A DNA stretch of 64,000 nucleotides, taken from assembly GCA_020744225.1 (NCBI GenBank), contig JAGMWG010000003.1:372001-436000 (forward strand), read 5' to 3'. A model generated the notes under the pieces. That model was not told the DNA's origin. It worked only from the letters and a program-made list of their open reading frames with translations, and searched no databases. The DNA is from Paraphoma chrysanthemicola (Eukaryota > Ascomycota > Dothideomycetes > Pleosporales > Phaeosphaeriaceae). The translations under genes and the position numbers were made by a program. The stretch's first letter is position 1. Each line of letters starts with the position of its first letter. Of this stretch, positions 1-11,202 are shown piece by piece.

Positions 1-118
1 TCAACGTCACCAAGGTGTTCATCGCTTGCAAAATCGCACTCTGCTGGAGGCTGACCACATGTCGGCTTACTACGCCACGATGAGGGCTGTGCAATCAGCC
101 CACCCTGCCTCGAACTAA
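1..118 (+). CDS. Possible 3' end of a gene cut by the window edge
   Basis: From base 2 a frame stays open for 38 codons and ends with TAA at 116-118; the last residues read ...SAHPASN. There is no start codon to place because the gene would begin left of the window. The only support is the open frame at the edge, so chance is possible. No family is recognised. Confidence 0.35.
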   Translation, partial: QRHQGVHRLQNRTLLEADHMSAYYATMRAVQSAHPASN

Positions 119-649
119 GCTTCCTCACGAAACAAAAAGTATGGCGAGCGATTACAAGACTAACTCATAACACGTACCGCGCAGTCTCGATCTCGAATGC
201 AATTTTTCAGCATAACCCATCGTCCTATTTCCCTGTGTGATCTCGCTAGGATTTCATCATCAACTTCAAGCAAAATATGCACTAATATGACCGACAAGGC
301 TGTCCAATGCGCCACCGCCTCAGGCTTGACCTGGCGCAATATCTTCCACTTCCGGCGCATCTCACCATTCCATGAAAACTTGACCATGATGAGTAACGCA
401 CCAATAGGATGGAATTCGGCTCGCTTGAGTGTATATGCGTGCCTCTAGATGCCTTACACAGCCTCCCACCAGTATGGCCTTTTCATATAAGATTTCGCAA
501 GCTCGCACTTTGCGCTCTCGGCTTCATACAAACCATCAAACCAAGCTTTCAATCTTATTATACGTCGGATATCAAACATCATGGAGCGATGGAAAGGTAT
601 CATGCGCCAGTTCCGTAAAAGAGATACCCTTTACGTTTAGGCAGACGCT
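119..649. other. No convincing gene
   Basis: Only short overlapping open frames on both strands (75-96 codons) are present, with no recognisable motif, splice structure or signal peptide. Confidence 0.5.
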
Positions 650-2252
650 ATGCCAAACCCTCCATCAAACCCGCAACAAAGCGAATATGGTCATGTTGGC
701 CAGGTTCCCTCTCGGGTAGACTCATACCTACGTCCGAGTCCATCAGTGGAGCCACCTCGGATCGACCGATTCCTCATGTACGGTTCGCCCGCTCCGCTTG
801 GCACTTTCGGAGACCCAGCAACTATTGCGCTGCAGCAGATGCCAGCAATATTCAGGGGCCCAGCAGCTACTGTACTGCAGCAGATGCCAATGATGCTGGA
901 AAATGGAAACTCGAGCGTACTACCATTAGTTTCTACTGCTGCAGGTAACTCATCTCCTGCAGCACATAATGTCGTCAGAACATTAGATATGAGATGTGGT
1001 CGAACTACGCTAATATGCACAATGTAGGGAACGCAGAAAGTGTCACACCTGACGAAAGCTGGAGACCTACATTCTTACCTGACAGCACAATTCCCCAACC
1101 ACCAACGGATGTCGTTAGCGAGGTAGAGATGACACGTCATGGCACTACACAAGCCTCAACCGAGGCCTTAGACCAGGTAGAGATTACTCCACCAGTGCGA
1201 CATCGTACGCCACCTCCAGCCATTATCATCGAGCCGGAAGCAATGATTCAAACTCCTCGTCAAGCTCCTCCAGTCAATAATGCAACGTGGATATCAACGC
1301 CCGAGGTCTCTAGTCTGGTCCTCCACTGAGTCAAAAGCCCATGGCTTCGCCAGCAGCTGTGTCTACGGACTTCTCAGCACAGTCTTCGCCAGTCCAGAAA
1401 GCGATGCACACAGCTTTTTGGGGTCCTAGTACAGACGCCTCGGGCCTGGCTCCGCCTGTGATTGAAAATCCAATGTCGACACCATTATCAAGAACGTCCG
1501 CAGAAGTAGTTAGGGATCAGGTTCGAACGATCAAAGCTGCTACAACTACGAAAGGGGGGATAATTGCACATGGTGCATACGATGTTTTGCGTCCGACATG
1601 TTCTCTCAATCTGGTATGCTACCGCGGAGGCTCTGAAGGCTGTATAACCCGCCAAGTACAGACAGTTCTAGCCTCGCGATTTTCATCCGAAGAAGCCTTC
1701 CAAACCACAGTCGCGAAGAATCCACAGCTCATCGCATCACATGAAGCGTTCTTCTGCGAGCTACGCCACCTATATCGGGACATGTCGGGGTTTTGGCGAC
1801 GATGTCTTTCGCTCAAAACTCTGAGGGGTTTGCGCATTCTTGCCGTGCGTTAAATTGAGCCCAAACGTCATATGATGTAACATAGTGCTAACTCAAAGCT
1901 CAGTTCTCACCGGAACGTCGCCCCGTTCCTGTTCCCCTCGACGACTTTGTCCTACAGGAAGTGTACTAGGCCTGCAAGCATCCCGACAGTATCACCAGCA
2001 ACACTGCCTGATTGAGTGGGTTTTCCGTCTTCGCAAACACAATAAACGCCATGCTCTCGAGTTTGTCGAAGGCTGGAATAGCACACGATATCGTGCCTCG
2101 TAGGCATCATCTGGACATCGACGGGAGGCGATGCGCAGACGGCGTTTACAGTCGCGAGTTTTATTTTGGCAAGTGGAACAGTCATATTAGCGTTGTTGGC
2201 GTTCATAAGCAGTATTGAGAGCGCTGGACGAAGTGGGTCGGTCCCGGGATGA
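650..2252 (+). pseudogene. Decayed fungal protein gene with C-terminal membrane helices
   Basis: The coding signal runs through all three forward frames. Segment A is 650 to about 990 (Pro-rich, with an internal duplication of a PATIALQQMP-like unit). Segment B is about 994-1320. Segment C is about 1335-1844 and includes an EAFFCELRHLYRDMSGFW-like stretch. A good intron follows (about 1845-1903, GTGCGT, GCTAAC, CAG). Then comes FSPERRPVPVPLDDFVLQEVY, an in-frame TAG, and shifts to KRHALEFVEGWN (frame 1, about 2007-2087) and to a two-helix hydrophobic end containing GGDAQTAFTVASFIL (2088-2252). The order of these blocks matches a fungal family I know as uncharacterised proteins with 'LDDFVLQEV' and 'ALEFVEGW' motifs and two terminal helices. 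At least four frame breaks and one stop are present, so the gene is dead. The exact positions of the shifts are approximate. Confidence 0.7.
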
Positions 2253-2810
2253 GACCTCGGGAAGCTTTAGAAAGCACCTTATGATACCCGTATTGTTTGC
2301 CTTCCCGGCTAGGCCATCCAACTACTTCCCCGACACTCCACAATTAAAGTGCCCTTATGCCCGCCAATACCTAACGCATGGCTCCGTTCATTCCCCTAAG
2401 TATCCTGTAGTACCGATGCAGATAGCGAGTTCGCAGCCTATTCATAGACCTCAAGGTTTCCTTCCAATCGACGGGGCAGATATCAACTCGTCAAGACTCA
2501 AAAGCGTGGCAAACCGTGCATCTCGGTATGCGCAAGCGCGCTGGATATCAGACTGGAGATAATGACAGCAGTTGAAACAGGGGCTGCTGACCTCTGCTTA
2601 TGCAAGCCACGTCGTGGACATCAGACACCGGCCAACGGTCTGTCGCCAATACTTGGAGGGCTGGCCAGCGATCGGGACTTCGAGTGGTTCTTGCGTGACC
2701 GCGATGCCGACACATCGCTCGCACACAAGCACGAGGACGTCCAGGATGGCCACTTCCGACCAAACATATCGACATTGTCACGCAATGCTCTTCTAACAAT
2801 CTCCGAAAGC
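2253..2810. other. No convincing gene
   Basis: A forward frame of 115 codons (2215-2562) starts at TTG and overlaps the pseudogene end. Composition and lack of motifs give no reason to call it a gene. Confidence 0.5.
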
Positions 2811-3653
2811 TCAGTACTCCTGATTAATCAAAGCCGCACCATCACACCTCGTCTCATCCGGCACCCTATACCTAAACGTGCCACTCGAGTTCTGACTCGT
2901 ATATCCAAAGCACATGCCACCAGGCCAGTCATTGATCTGATCGAAAGTATTGCGCCAGCACACTGAGTTGCATATGCGACTCGAGCCCTGCTGTATTTGC
3001 GTCCTATTGTTGACATTGTACGCCGCGCACAAATTTATGCATTCGTTGAGACTCGCGACGGGACGGCCGAACGCGCTCTCGATGCCGTTGGCGTTGAGGA
3101 AGGATCTAGAGCATGCTTTGCGGAAGGACATGGTTGTGTCGCCGAGTGTGACGTCGTAGAGGGTGTAGTTGGAGGATGGGCAGTCGCGGAGGATGGTGGA
3201 CGAGGGGCCGGCGATGGTGGTTGTGGTTACGGTCGTGCTAGGCTCGGCGGAGGTGGGTGTGGGTGTTGTTGATGATGTGCGAGCTTCGGATTGTGATTGT
3301 GATGACGCTGGTGATGAGGATTGCGCTGCATCATTGCCTGTGTTTGCTGTGCTGGAATCGCTGGTGTTATTTGATGATTTCGAGGATAACGCGCCGCCAA
3401 CTCCTCCGCCGACTGCTGCTGCCACAATCACGATCGCGGCAATGAGCACCATCCAGAATGTTCTTTTCCGTAGCCCGCATATTGTACTCTTTGGTGATTG
3501 CTCGTGGAGATCTGTTGTGTACGCGATTTTGTGCGTGTCTTCGTCGGGGTACTGGTAGGCTTCGGGCGCGTCGCCAGTATTGTAAGCGTACTTTTCCGTT
3601 GCGGGTATATCCGCATTCTGAACCACCTCCAGATCCGAATGTGGAGCTTGCAT
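2811..3653 (-). CDS. Single-pass (type II-like) membrane glycoprotein with Cys-rich ectodomain
   Basis: A 280-residue intronless protein starting at an ATG. Residues 1-64 are polar and likely cytosolic. Residues about 66-88 form one strongly hydrophobic helix followed by a Gly-rich turn. Residues about 90-155 are Ser/Thr-rich and likely O-glycosylated. Residues 156-280 hold eight cysteines (DCP, KACS, ECINLC, ICNSVCW, MCFGY, RCDG) and several N-x-S/T sites. The pattern ECINLC...CFGYTSQNSSG resembles PAN/apple-like cysteine domains found in many dothideomycete membrane proteins. No enzyme motif is seen. A role as a cell-surface or sensor protein is inference only; the open frame and architecture are clear. 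Confidence 0.8.
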   Translation of the reverse strand: MQAPHSDLEVVQNADIPATEKYAYNTGDAPEAYQYPDEDTHKIAYTTDLHEQSPKSTICGLRKRTFWMVLIAAIVIVAAAVGGGVGGALSSKSSNNTSDSSTANTGNDAAQSSSPASSQSQSEARTSSTTPTPTSAEPSTTVTTTTIAGPSSTILRDCPSSNYTLYDVTLGDTTMSFRKACSRSFLNANGIESAFGRPVASLNECINLCAAYNVNNRTQIQQGSSRICNSVCWRNTFDQINDWPGGMCFGYTSQNSSGTFRYRVPDETRCDGAALINQEY

Positions 3654-4013
3654 CGTCGCGACGAAGATGGAAAGCCCAACACAAATGCGATGGACGGACG
3701 ATGAACAACTATCTCTTGTCCCAGCAGAGTCCGGTATCTATCATAGAAGAAGCCCTAAATTTAACGGCCCGATTGGAAATTAGCTGGGTGGGGGCCACCC
3801 CTGGGGCGTAAATCGAAGGATTTCGATCTCAATCCGCGGTTTATCATTAGAAGCATGATGTACTCGTTCCTCATCCACCACTAGCATGTTTCTCTAGGCA
3901 GCCCGATTAAGGACGGGAAGTATCGCTCCGGCACTCAAGCTCTTTGTCTCGCCGCTCGACGATGTGGCTTTCAATCCAGTATGCGAACTGCTGCACAGTG
4001 TGGTGTCTAGGAT
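3654..4013. other. No gene seen
   Basis: This is the upstream region of the membrane glycoprotein at 2811-3653. No motif, repeat or splice structure is visible. Confidence 0.5.
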
Positions 4014-4205
4014 AAGTTTGATACAGGTTCTGCTCCTGTCGAAATTGTACGCCTGTCGCCACTGTACTCCCGTGTCATGCTCTTTCCGGGCACCTCGGTT
4101 TACAGATCGTTGGACGATGTTCTCACGCCCATTGCGAAGCAAAACATCGTGAAAGCGTACTCGGTTCCCGTTACGCCGTTGTTCTTGGGCAAGAATACAG
4201 AGTGA
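4014..4205 (+). pseudogene. Coding-like fragment, possibly gene remnant
   Basis: A stop-free stretch of 63 codons without a proper start reads with protein-like composition (GSAPVEIVRLSP..., then PVTPLFLGKNTE), flanked by in-frame TAG and TGA. After the TGA the same frame continues as EYAKAVATMTLVL. The two halves would join into one peptide if the TGA were a sense codon. I do not recognise the family. It could be chance. Confidence 0.22.
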
Positions 4206-4406
4206 GAATATGCGAAGGCCGTAGCGACTATGACGTTGGTGTTGTGATGCTATGGTGAAGGCGAGAGTGCGCTGAACTTGCGCCGCACTTCTCACCTTCA
4301 CCGCGAGCTCAGGTAGACGAAATCTGCTCCCGTCGAACTCTTTATTTCTTTACACCGACGCGCAAGCACGAGTAACAGTAATCACCGATACCTCGTCTCA
4401 CAGGTC

Positions 4407-5563
4407 ATGGCCGGTCCACCGTCGGAGCCGGCGAAGGCCTTATCGCCCGGCGTTGAAGTCACTAAGCAGTGCGCCAACTGCGGCAAAGCCGACGGCTTTG
4501 CATGCTCGCGATGCATGGACCACTACTTTTGCGACAACTCTTGTATGAAAACTGCCTGGCCGGAGCACAAGGCAGTCTGCGCAAAAGATCCGATTGAAAA
4601 TGCTGTGCAACGCGCCGGCTTCGTCCTTCAGCGTCTATTCCTGACTGCTCATGAGCGTGCCAGTGCCGACAAGTTCTTCGACATCCACTGGAATGGCAGC
4701 AATGATCGCCTTGGAAATAGTTGTACACGAACAATCGGCCAGTTTCATCGATTCTCCCGGACTCCACATCGCTCTGATCGAGACGTCATAATGGCCTTGA
4801 CCGCCTGGCAGTGTTGGGGTGCCATGGCATGGTATTCTGACATCTTAATGACTCTGTTGAAAGGTGACTTGGTCCTAATACGTTTCTGTGTCGAATGTAA
4901 TGTTGACCAATCGCAGACACTGCTGTAACGATCGAAGAGGTAGACTTAGAGCTTCGGCAACCAGCGAAGTGGGCACGTCTTTTAGTGGTTGGTAGCGACA
5001 AGGAAATCAGCCACCACGCCTCTCATCACGTCTTTTGGGTATCATTGACTAAGGATTCTCGACGCTGGTATATCGACATTATCGGTGCTTAGTTCGGCGA
5101 TTTCGTTGCGGTCCTTGAAAATGCGAAGTATATGCAGAGCCGCCGAGCACTTATCAGGTCCATTACGCCCCTTTGTACCAGCAAGGCACAGACGACCAGG
5201 CTAAGCGGTGTTGATTGCTACCTTATGCACAAGATGGGGATCACGTTCAGACAGACTCAAGGAGTTGGCAAAGCGGCGATGTCGGTTGTCCAGCGCTGAA
5301 AAAATTTATGTGGTTCCGATGCGGCACATGGGCTTCTTGAGATGTTAACGAAGTATGATAAGCTGAAGTTTGCCACACTAGCTGCAATCGACTCTTATGT
5401 CAACGGATACGACTTCGCTGCTTCCAAGATAACTGTCCGCGACGTTCCCAGGAATTCAACCTCGGGAAAGATTGAGCTCTATACAATCGTGCTAGAGAAT
5501 CGCTTGAGTGGGAAAGGTTGGAAGGGATATCCAAAGCTACAAGGTCCTGCTTGTCTCGTATAA
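4407..5563 (+). pseudogene. MYND zinc-finger protein gene broken by two stop codons
   Basis: The start ATG at 4407 opens a MYND finger: Cys22, Cys25, Cys33, Cys36, Cys42, Cys46, His54, Cys58. An intron at 4864-4916 (GTGACT...TCGCAG, phase 1) joins ...TLLKD to TAVTIEEVDLEL. The frame then carries typical coding sequence but contains TAG at 5090-5092 (after ...DIIGA, before FGDFVAVLE) and TGA at 5297-5299. It stays open between them for 68 codons and after the second for about 88 more, to 5563. Both stops differ by one C-to-T change from common codons (CAG, CGA). MYND fingers bind proteins or zinc; this copy would make only a truncated product. An alternative is unrecognised introns over the stops, but no good sites were seen there. 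Confidence 0.7.
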
Positions 5564-6410
5564 TTTGATGAGATGGACGCGAGCAATCAAGTCCAGCACG
5601 GACCATGACCAAACACCTGCCACGTCATATCCGACACAACGATATCAGTCGAAACTGAATCGCCTCAACACAGCATTGCGCCACGACAACGATATGCAAT
5701 TGAATGCGAGCTTACGCAAGGAGAAGAGTGATAATAGACTCGCACATCTGATATCCGAACTACGCGACGAAACGCTCGAGCAATTTGCGCGCGGGGTTCA
5801 AATATCAAGTGCGCACGTCACTTTCACGATCAAACGGCACGAGGACATACGCAACCTCGTTACGACCCTATCTACGGTACGCTCTAATGATTAAACATTC
5901 GCATCTTAAGCTTAGAGGTCCAAGGGAACCTTTTCGCACGCATTTGGCGCTGTGCTTGGCCGAGGCACTACTGAGTTCGGAGGTCCATTCTCATACATCC
6001 TCCTCGTTGTTGATCGAATTGACAACCTACATTGTTCCATCAACGATGAACCGCTTGGCCCATATGATATAATTTACTCTCACGTCTCAACGCCCGTGAT
6101 GGTGACATCGGGGCGACTCGTTGTGCTGGCATTCGCTTTCACCCAATGAAAGCTTTGAGGCCCCCATATGTCAACCCTGTCAGCTGGTGCTTGTTCTATC
6201 GTGTCGTGAGCCCATCCGCCTCGGATCCTGGACTGGAATACGCCATTTACAGATACAGTTCGCGCAGGATAAACCAGAATTGACATGCACTGAGCCTTGA
6301 GCCCATTCTCACATAATTGTGTGCCATCTTTTTCATCATGTCTGAAACTTAATTGATTCACGAGACTGGCATAAGCTGACTTGCGGCAATCCACACCCCA
6401 GATTTGCGAC
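5564..6410. other. No confirmed gene; possible remnant
   Basis: A forward frame of 128 codons (5508-5894) overlaps the end of the MYND pseudogene and reads with plausible composition in its second half (LRDETLEQFARG, IKRHEDIRNLV). It may be further debris of the same or a neighbouring gene. Nothing else is supported. Confidence 0.35.
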
Positions 6411-7232
6411 CTACTTGACGCCCCAACCATGTTCGTCTGCCTTCTTCAGCAGGACACACATCGATAAGCTGTTGAACTCAGTCATAAGGGCTTGGACCTC
6501 TGGCTTGCGTATCAGCTCCATGTGATTAGAAATGGTGCCGCTGACGACATCCCTCAAGCCTTTGTCATCTTCCATCGTAGTCGAAAACGCGTGGTGTGCC
6601 GCAGCAGAAAATAAACTGTCGTTCCAGAAGGTTGCGCAGGAGCCTTCAAATTTGACTCTCGCCAAATCCTTAAGGCCCTTGACGTCATATTTGTCGGCTA
6701 TCTCGTACATCTTGGAGTGGAGCAAAAGCTGATCCGCGGGGCCGTTAATCTTAATGCGCGTGCACTTATTGCAGATAAAGAGGTGGCAATTATATTCGCA
6801 TTCGTTACCACACCGATGGTGTGGACAGATGTATCGTTGGTTCGTACTAGAAGGGCAGCCAGAGCAGGTATGAGGGAAAGTGTAGAGGTAAGTAATGCCT
6901 TTGGAGCTTGACTCGGTTCGTACTACTTCTCGCAGAGACATTTTGCTCGCCGATGAATGACATGCGGTACTCTCGGAAGGTAGTTGAGGCTCGTACTCTC
7001 CCTCATAGAGATATTGCATTAGCAGAGCCACCGTGTCCGGCTCATCTTCAGGAAGGTCGATCTTGCCCTCGTCCGATTCTTTGCCGCCAAAGCCGACAGC
7101 TCGTGAGAAGACCTGCGCACGCGTACAAACGATCACTTTGTGAACATTATAGGTGTCGGTGCCGCAGGTAATGACGAGATCGGAGTATTTACCGTCCCTG
7201 AGGCAGCTGCTACCGGTCAGCTTACCTAGCAT
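6411..7232 (-). CDS. BTB/POZ-domain protein with Cys/His-rich insert
   Basis: A 273-residue intronless protein. Residues about 14-85 are a typical fungal BTB domain: GKYSDLVITCG, VHKVIVCTRAQVF and IDLPEDEPDTVALLMQYLY. The middle (residues 123-157) holds eight cysteines with interspersed histidines (C123, C126, C136, H138, H139, C141, C145, C149, H150, C154, C157), a likely zinc-binding insert that plain fungal BTB proteins lack. The C-terminal part (MYEIADKYDVKGLKDLARVKF) follows the usual helical region of this family. BTB domains dimerise and often act as Cullin-3 adaptors; whether this one does is unknown. Three more BTB loci occur in the window. Confidence 0.85.
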   Translation of the reverse strand: MLGKLTGSSCLRDGKYSDLVITCGTDTYNVHKVIVCTRAQVFSRAVGFGGKESDEGKIDLPEDEPDTVALLMQYLYEGEYEPQLPSESTACHSSASKMSLREVVRTESSSKGITYLYTFPHTCSGCPSSTNQRYICPHHRCGNECEYNCHLFICNKCTRIKINGPADQLLLHSKMYEIADKYDVKGLKDLARVKFEGSCATFWNDSLFSAAAHHAFSTTMEDDKGLRDVVSGTISNHMELIRKPEVQALMTEFNSLSMCVLLKKADEHGWGVK

Positions 7233-7675
7233 AACACGCTGGGAGCAAAGTGGCCCACTCTTTCACAGAGTCTAGGACTAGTTGCCTTGAAGCAACTGCC
7301 ATGACGCTATTCTCTCGCACTTCGAGGTTGAATGACCGGAACAGTGTGTGGGCCAAAAGGATCTTGGTGGAGTCGGATAGACTCGCTTTTTTGCGCTCGC
7401 ACTTATCCAACCTTCTAAGTTGCGTGGTGTAAGCGGAGGTGAAAGCGCGCATTTTGGCCAATGTAAGGGCGTGGATAGCGCCGCCACGTAGACCTCCATT
7501 CCGAGCGTCAGAAAACGCATAACTTCCTCCCGCATTCCTCAGTCCATCCTAGACGGAAGACAATTGTCAACAGTCCCTTGCATGAAGCACTTAAGATAAC
7601 AATTGAGCCTAGACTTACCAATGGCTCAGTGCTGGTGGCACATGTAAGTGGAATGTGCTCCTGCACAACCATGCT
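7233..7675. other. Spacer between two minus-strand genes
   Basis: It holds the 3' flank of the Zn2Cys6 gene and the promoter of the BTB gene. Short frames on the minus strand (7222-7461, 7278-7535) lack motifs. Confidence 0.5.
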
Positions 7676-10084
7676 TCATTGCGACCCAAAATTGAACGCA
7701 GAAAGATCGATCGGCATCTCTTCAGTTGCAGCCGTTTGAAAATCGACTAAAAGGTTATCCCATGTCGCCCAGTTCAAGCTCTCGGGCCGGTCCAGCGGTA
7801 GCGTCTCTGCGAGGTTCGATGTCACACCAAGACTAGCGTTGAAGTCGGCCGCATTCCATTCGAGAGCCTGAAAAGGATCGGTACTCGGTATGATGTGGCT
7901 ATTGACAGTCTCCCTTCTGTTTTGAAAGGTCTCGGTCGGTACGTTCGGTTCTGTCGTGGTAGGCAGGTGGGAGGCTTCTTTCGAAGCCTTGGGACGCGAT
8001 TGACGGTGTCGAATGACCTGGATGAAGTAAGGTTCACCAAGTGGAGGTACTCCACGATGAGCGATGTAAGCATCCCAAGCCTTGAGCGTCAAGTTACTGA
8101 CAGCAACTGGAAGGGCCCGCAGCGCAAGCTCTTTGTCGAAACTCGGATGATAGTCGTGTGCTTTAGCGACTTCCCCCCATGCCTTATCCACCACTGGACC
8201 GTCAAAACGATAACGCAGCTCCGACAAGAGGTAGACAAAGGCTTTCCACTGGAAGTGCAAATTGACATGCCACATGAAGCCCTGCATCTCTTTCATGGTG
8301 TACGCCAAGTTCTGAGCTGCGATGACTTGGAGTGCTAGGTCAAACAGTAGGTCTTTCTCGGCCTGCAGCATGTCCACGTTGTAGTACTCCGTGCTGTGAG
8401 CCATGAAGCGCATCATGAAGATGATTGCCTTTCCAAGCTGGGAGCACATGAGATGCCACGGTATTGAGGGATCGCAGTACTGCAAGAACTTTCGGTCGAA
8501 CAGGACTTCAAGCTCAGTGATAGCCTTGTTCTTGATCGCTACATGCACTGCACTTGTTGTGAGCCTGTTCCAGACGCCATCGAATGTGGTATGCGTATCG
8601 GCGGATCTTTTGAGGAACTCTCCAACATGACATCTGATCAAGAAAAACATCATCTCTGATGCACCTTCGTGTTCCGGAGGTGGATCCTTCATACCGATGA
8701 AAAGATCACTATCGTTTACGTTAGATGGCATGTTCACCTGTATCTATATCAGTACGATGCCAGCTCATCGGGAATACGAGTTCCGCTCACATCACCCATG
8801 AGGATGGTACCAGCCGTGCCAGTCCCCGCGAGTTTCTGGGCGTAACCTTCTAACATCATGATCTGCCACCATAGTCGTCTCCTTACCTCTACATCGAAAG
8901 GCAGCAGACCGAGCTTGACAGGGTCGCGATGGAGTCCGATGCGCTGGCCAATGCGTTGTGCAATACCAGACCAGATCCAAATGATTCGCGCATCAAAATT
9001 CTGTAATGAAAGCTAACCTTGATCAGCCGACTGAGCAATTGGTTATGGTGGCTATCGTCTCACGATGAAAAGGGTGAATGCTTGCAGGACCATGAGATCG
9101 GATGACCGCAGAAGGCTGGCATTCGTTAGGGAGTATTGCGCGCCAGCTCTGAAACGTTGAAGTGCTGCAGACTTTGATTGTCCCAACATGACAAGGCCTG
9201 TGGTTTTGAGAGCAGCAATCAGCATGTGTACTATGAGAGTTGATAGAAGCCTACTGACACTCGCCGTCGCTCAACGACTCAGTAGTAATGCTGTATATTG
9301 CAAAGAGAAGCGCCTCCACATTTCTGGCTATGCTGCCAAGATCGCCACTGGCATCCGAAATGAGCTGCTGCACCGTGGGTGCATGAAAGACCTTCACCAA
9401 TGGATTAATGTTATCGAGATAAGATTGCCAGAGTTTGAATATCTGCACTGGTTCAGGATGCAGCGTCCGCAAAGCAGCTGGCGAGATCGGACCTCGAAAG
9501 AGAAGACCTGTACTGTTTGGGCTATAACCTTCTAACACTACTCCATCATCCGGTTCAGGCGATTCGTCGTCAGAGGAGTCTTCCAAGATGTCGCGAGCTG
9601 CGCGGAATTCGCTCTGGAGACTGGTCCATATGCCGTTCTCCAGATATCGCGACTTACCCTCATCAGTCACGAGTACGCCAGCCTCAGATTTCACATGACT
9701 TTTGTGCAGCGCTTCTCCGGTAAGGGAAGGGAAAAACGGCTTTAAGGCTGTTCCCGCCCCGTAAGCCGTACCAGTCGGTACTCCTTGTTTCACAATAGCT
9801 TCTGGGTCTACCCCGAGCTGGCGAAGAGCATCCTCATATATGCGTAGGCGTACCGTCGTGTCGACATCTCTGTCTCCTTTCTTCCTTCGGCGAGGTGGAG
9901 GTGGTGGTTTGTAAATGCAATTTACACGTGCTTTCGCACAATTGGCACAGCCGCCCGGACTCCGATCGCATCTGACCTTGCGTTGCGCACAAAGAACACA
10001 GGAATAGCTTTTCCAGTTACTTTTGCCCGAGCTTGCCGATGCACATGGTGAAGCTTCCGATGATGAGGCGCCCAGTTGAGACAT
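7676..10084 (-). CDS. Zn(II)2Cys6 transcription factor with fungal-specific regulatory domain
   Basis: Four exons: 10084-9259, 9197-9064, 9000-8791 and 8737-7676, with introns of 61, 63 and 53 bp (phases 1, 0, 0); the product is 743 residues. The binuclear zinc cluster is C29-x2-C32-x6-C39-x6-C46-x2-C49-x6-C56 followed by a basic Pro/Arg-rich linker. The small middle exons carry the middle-homology (Fungal_trans) signatures: SSDLMVLQAFTLFI in exon 2, then RIGLHRDP, PFDVEVRRRLWWQI and GTILMGD, continuing as VNMPSNVNDSDLF in exon 4. Such proteins bind CGG half-sites in the nucleus. The target genes are unknown. The neighbours are a BTB gene and a gene-poor stretch, so there is no clear cluster. 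The spliced model is well supported because every join restores the conserved reading. Confidence 0.93.
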
Positions 10085-11202
10085 TCGGGGGCGATGCAGG
10101 TCGGTGCTGACGGGCCTGGGTAGTAGGCCACGGCAAAACCAATGGTTCTAGTAGTACAAGCGCGTCAGGAATGAGTTATGCCGAAGAACGGATATCTGCA
10201 GTTAATGCGTTGTAAGCTGGATATATTAAGAGCGTGGTGTTGAAGGGAGATCTGAAGAATCTCCAGCCGATCACCCATGACATCTACGGAGGCAGCCGCG
10301 GGACTCAGCCGCAGCGCTGAGTCAGCAGATGTGGCGGCTGCACGCCTTATCCAAAGATTACACCTCGGTACTGCATCCATTGAAACATATAAACATGGTG
10401 AAGAAAAGAACACTCGTCCTCCCGCAATTCTCAATTTTCATCGGATGAAAGGTGAACAAGGTTTGAATGCCCAGGTGTCATTGGATGCGCACTTCAATGC
10501 AAAAGGATGATTGAAAGTACTTTTGAGAAGCGCAGAGGAAGTGGGTAACTTAATGGCCGTCAACCCAAAACGGACAACCCTTCGTGGAGAACATACCATA
10601 GGATATTTGAATGCAATGTAACAGTAGGCCGGCGCATGTTTTATGTCCTGAGGAGACATCACAATGGACTATTTGGCTCGTACTACTAGCGCGACCGATG
10701 AGGAAACAAACGAAGTGAATAATTCTCGGCACAGAATACGGTAGAATCAGTTGCTAAACATTATTGATGTGTGAGAATTTCAGCACGAGTACTGATAGCA
10801 GTGGAGGGTCAGCAGCTTGACGTATCGAACCAGTGCGCATAGCTCTGGCACCATAGCGAGATACAAAGTTTCCGACCGAAAATTGTCTGTTGCGCCCTTG
10901 TATGACAGCGAATGAGTCTCGGCTTTTCACATGTTGTGGACAGATGTGACTGGAAACTTATCACGGGTGATAGCCAACGTCATTTGGGAAAAAGAGCTCA
11001 CTTATTCTTGACTATTTATTCTCTTTAGACATCTCTTGAAGCGCAACATCTCAAGTGAGACCCCTTCCCCCTTTTTTTCCTCCTTCGATTTTCTCCTCCC
11101 CTTCCCTCTCCTCATCCCTCTCAATGCTCCACCCTCCACACACACCGGCCTTCCTCTATTCTCGGGACCAAGAAATTAGTCCCACCTCAGCAGGTGTCTT
11201 GC
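10085..11202. other. Intergenic, with a pyrimidine-rich tract
   Basis: No gene is seen. The only striking feature is an almost pure C/T run on the plus strand at 11061-11122. The left part is the promoter of the Zn2Cys6 gene. Confidence 0.5.
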
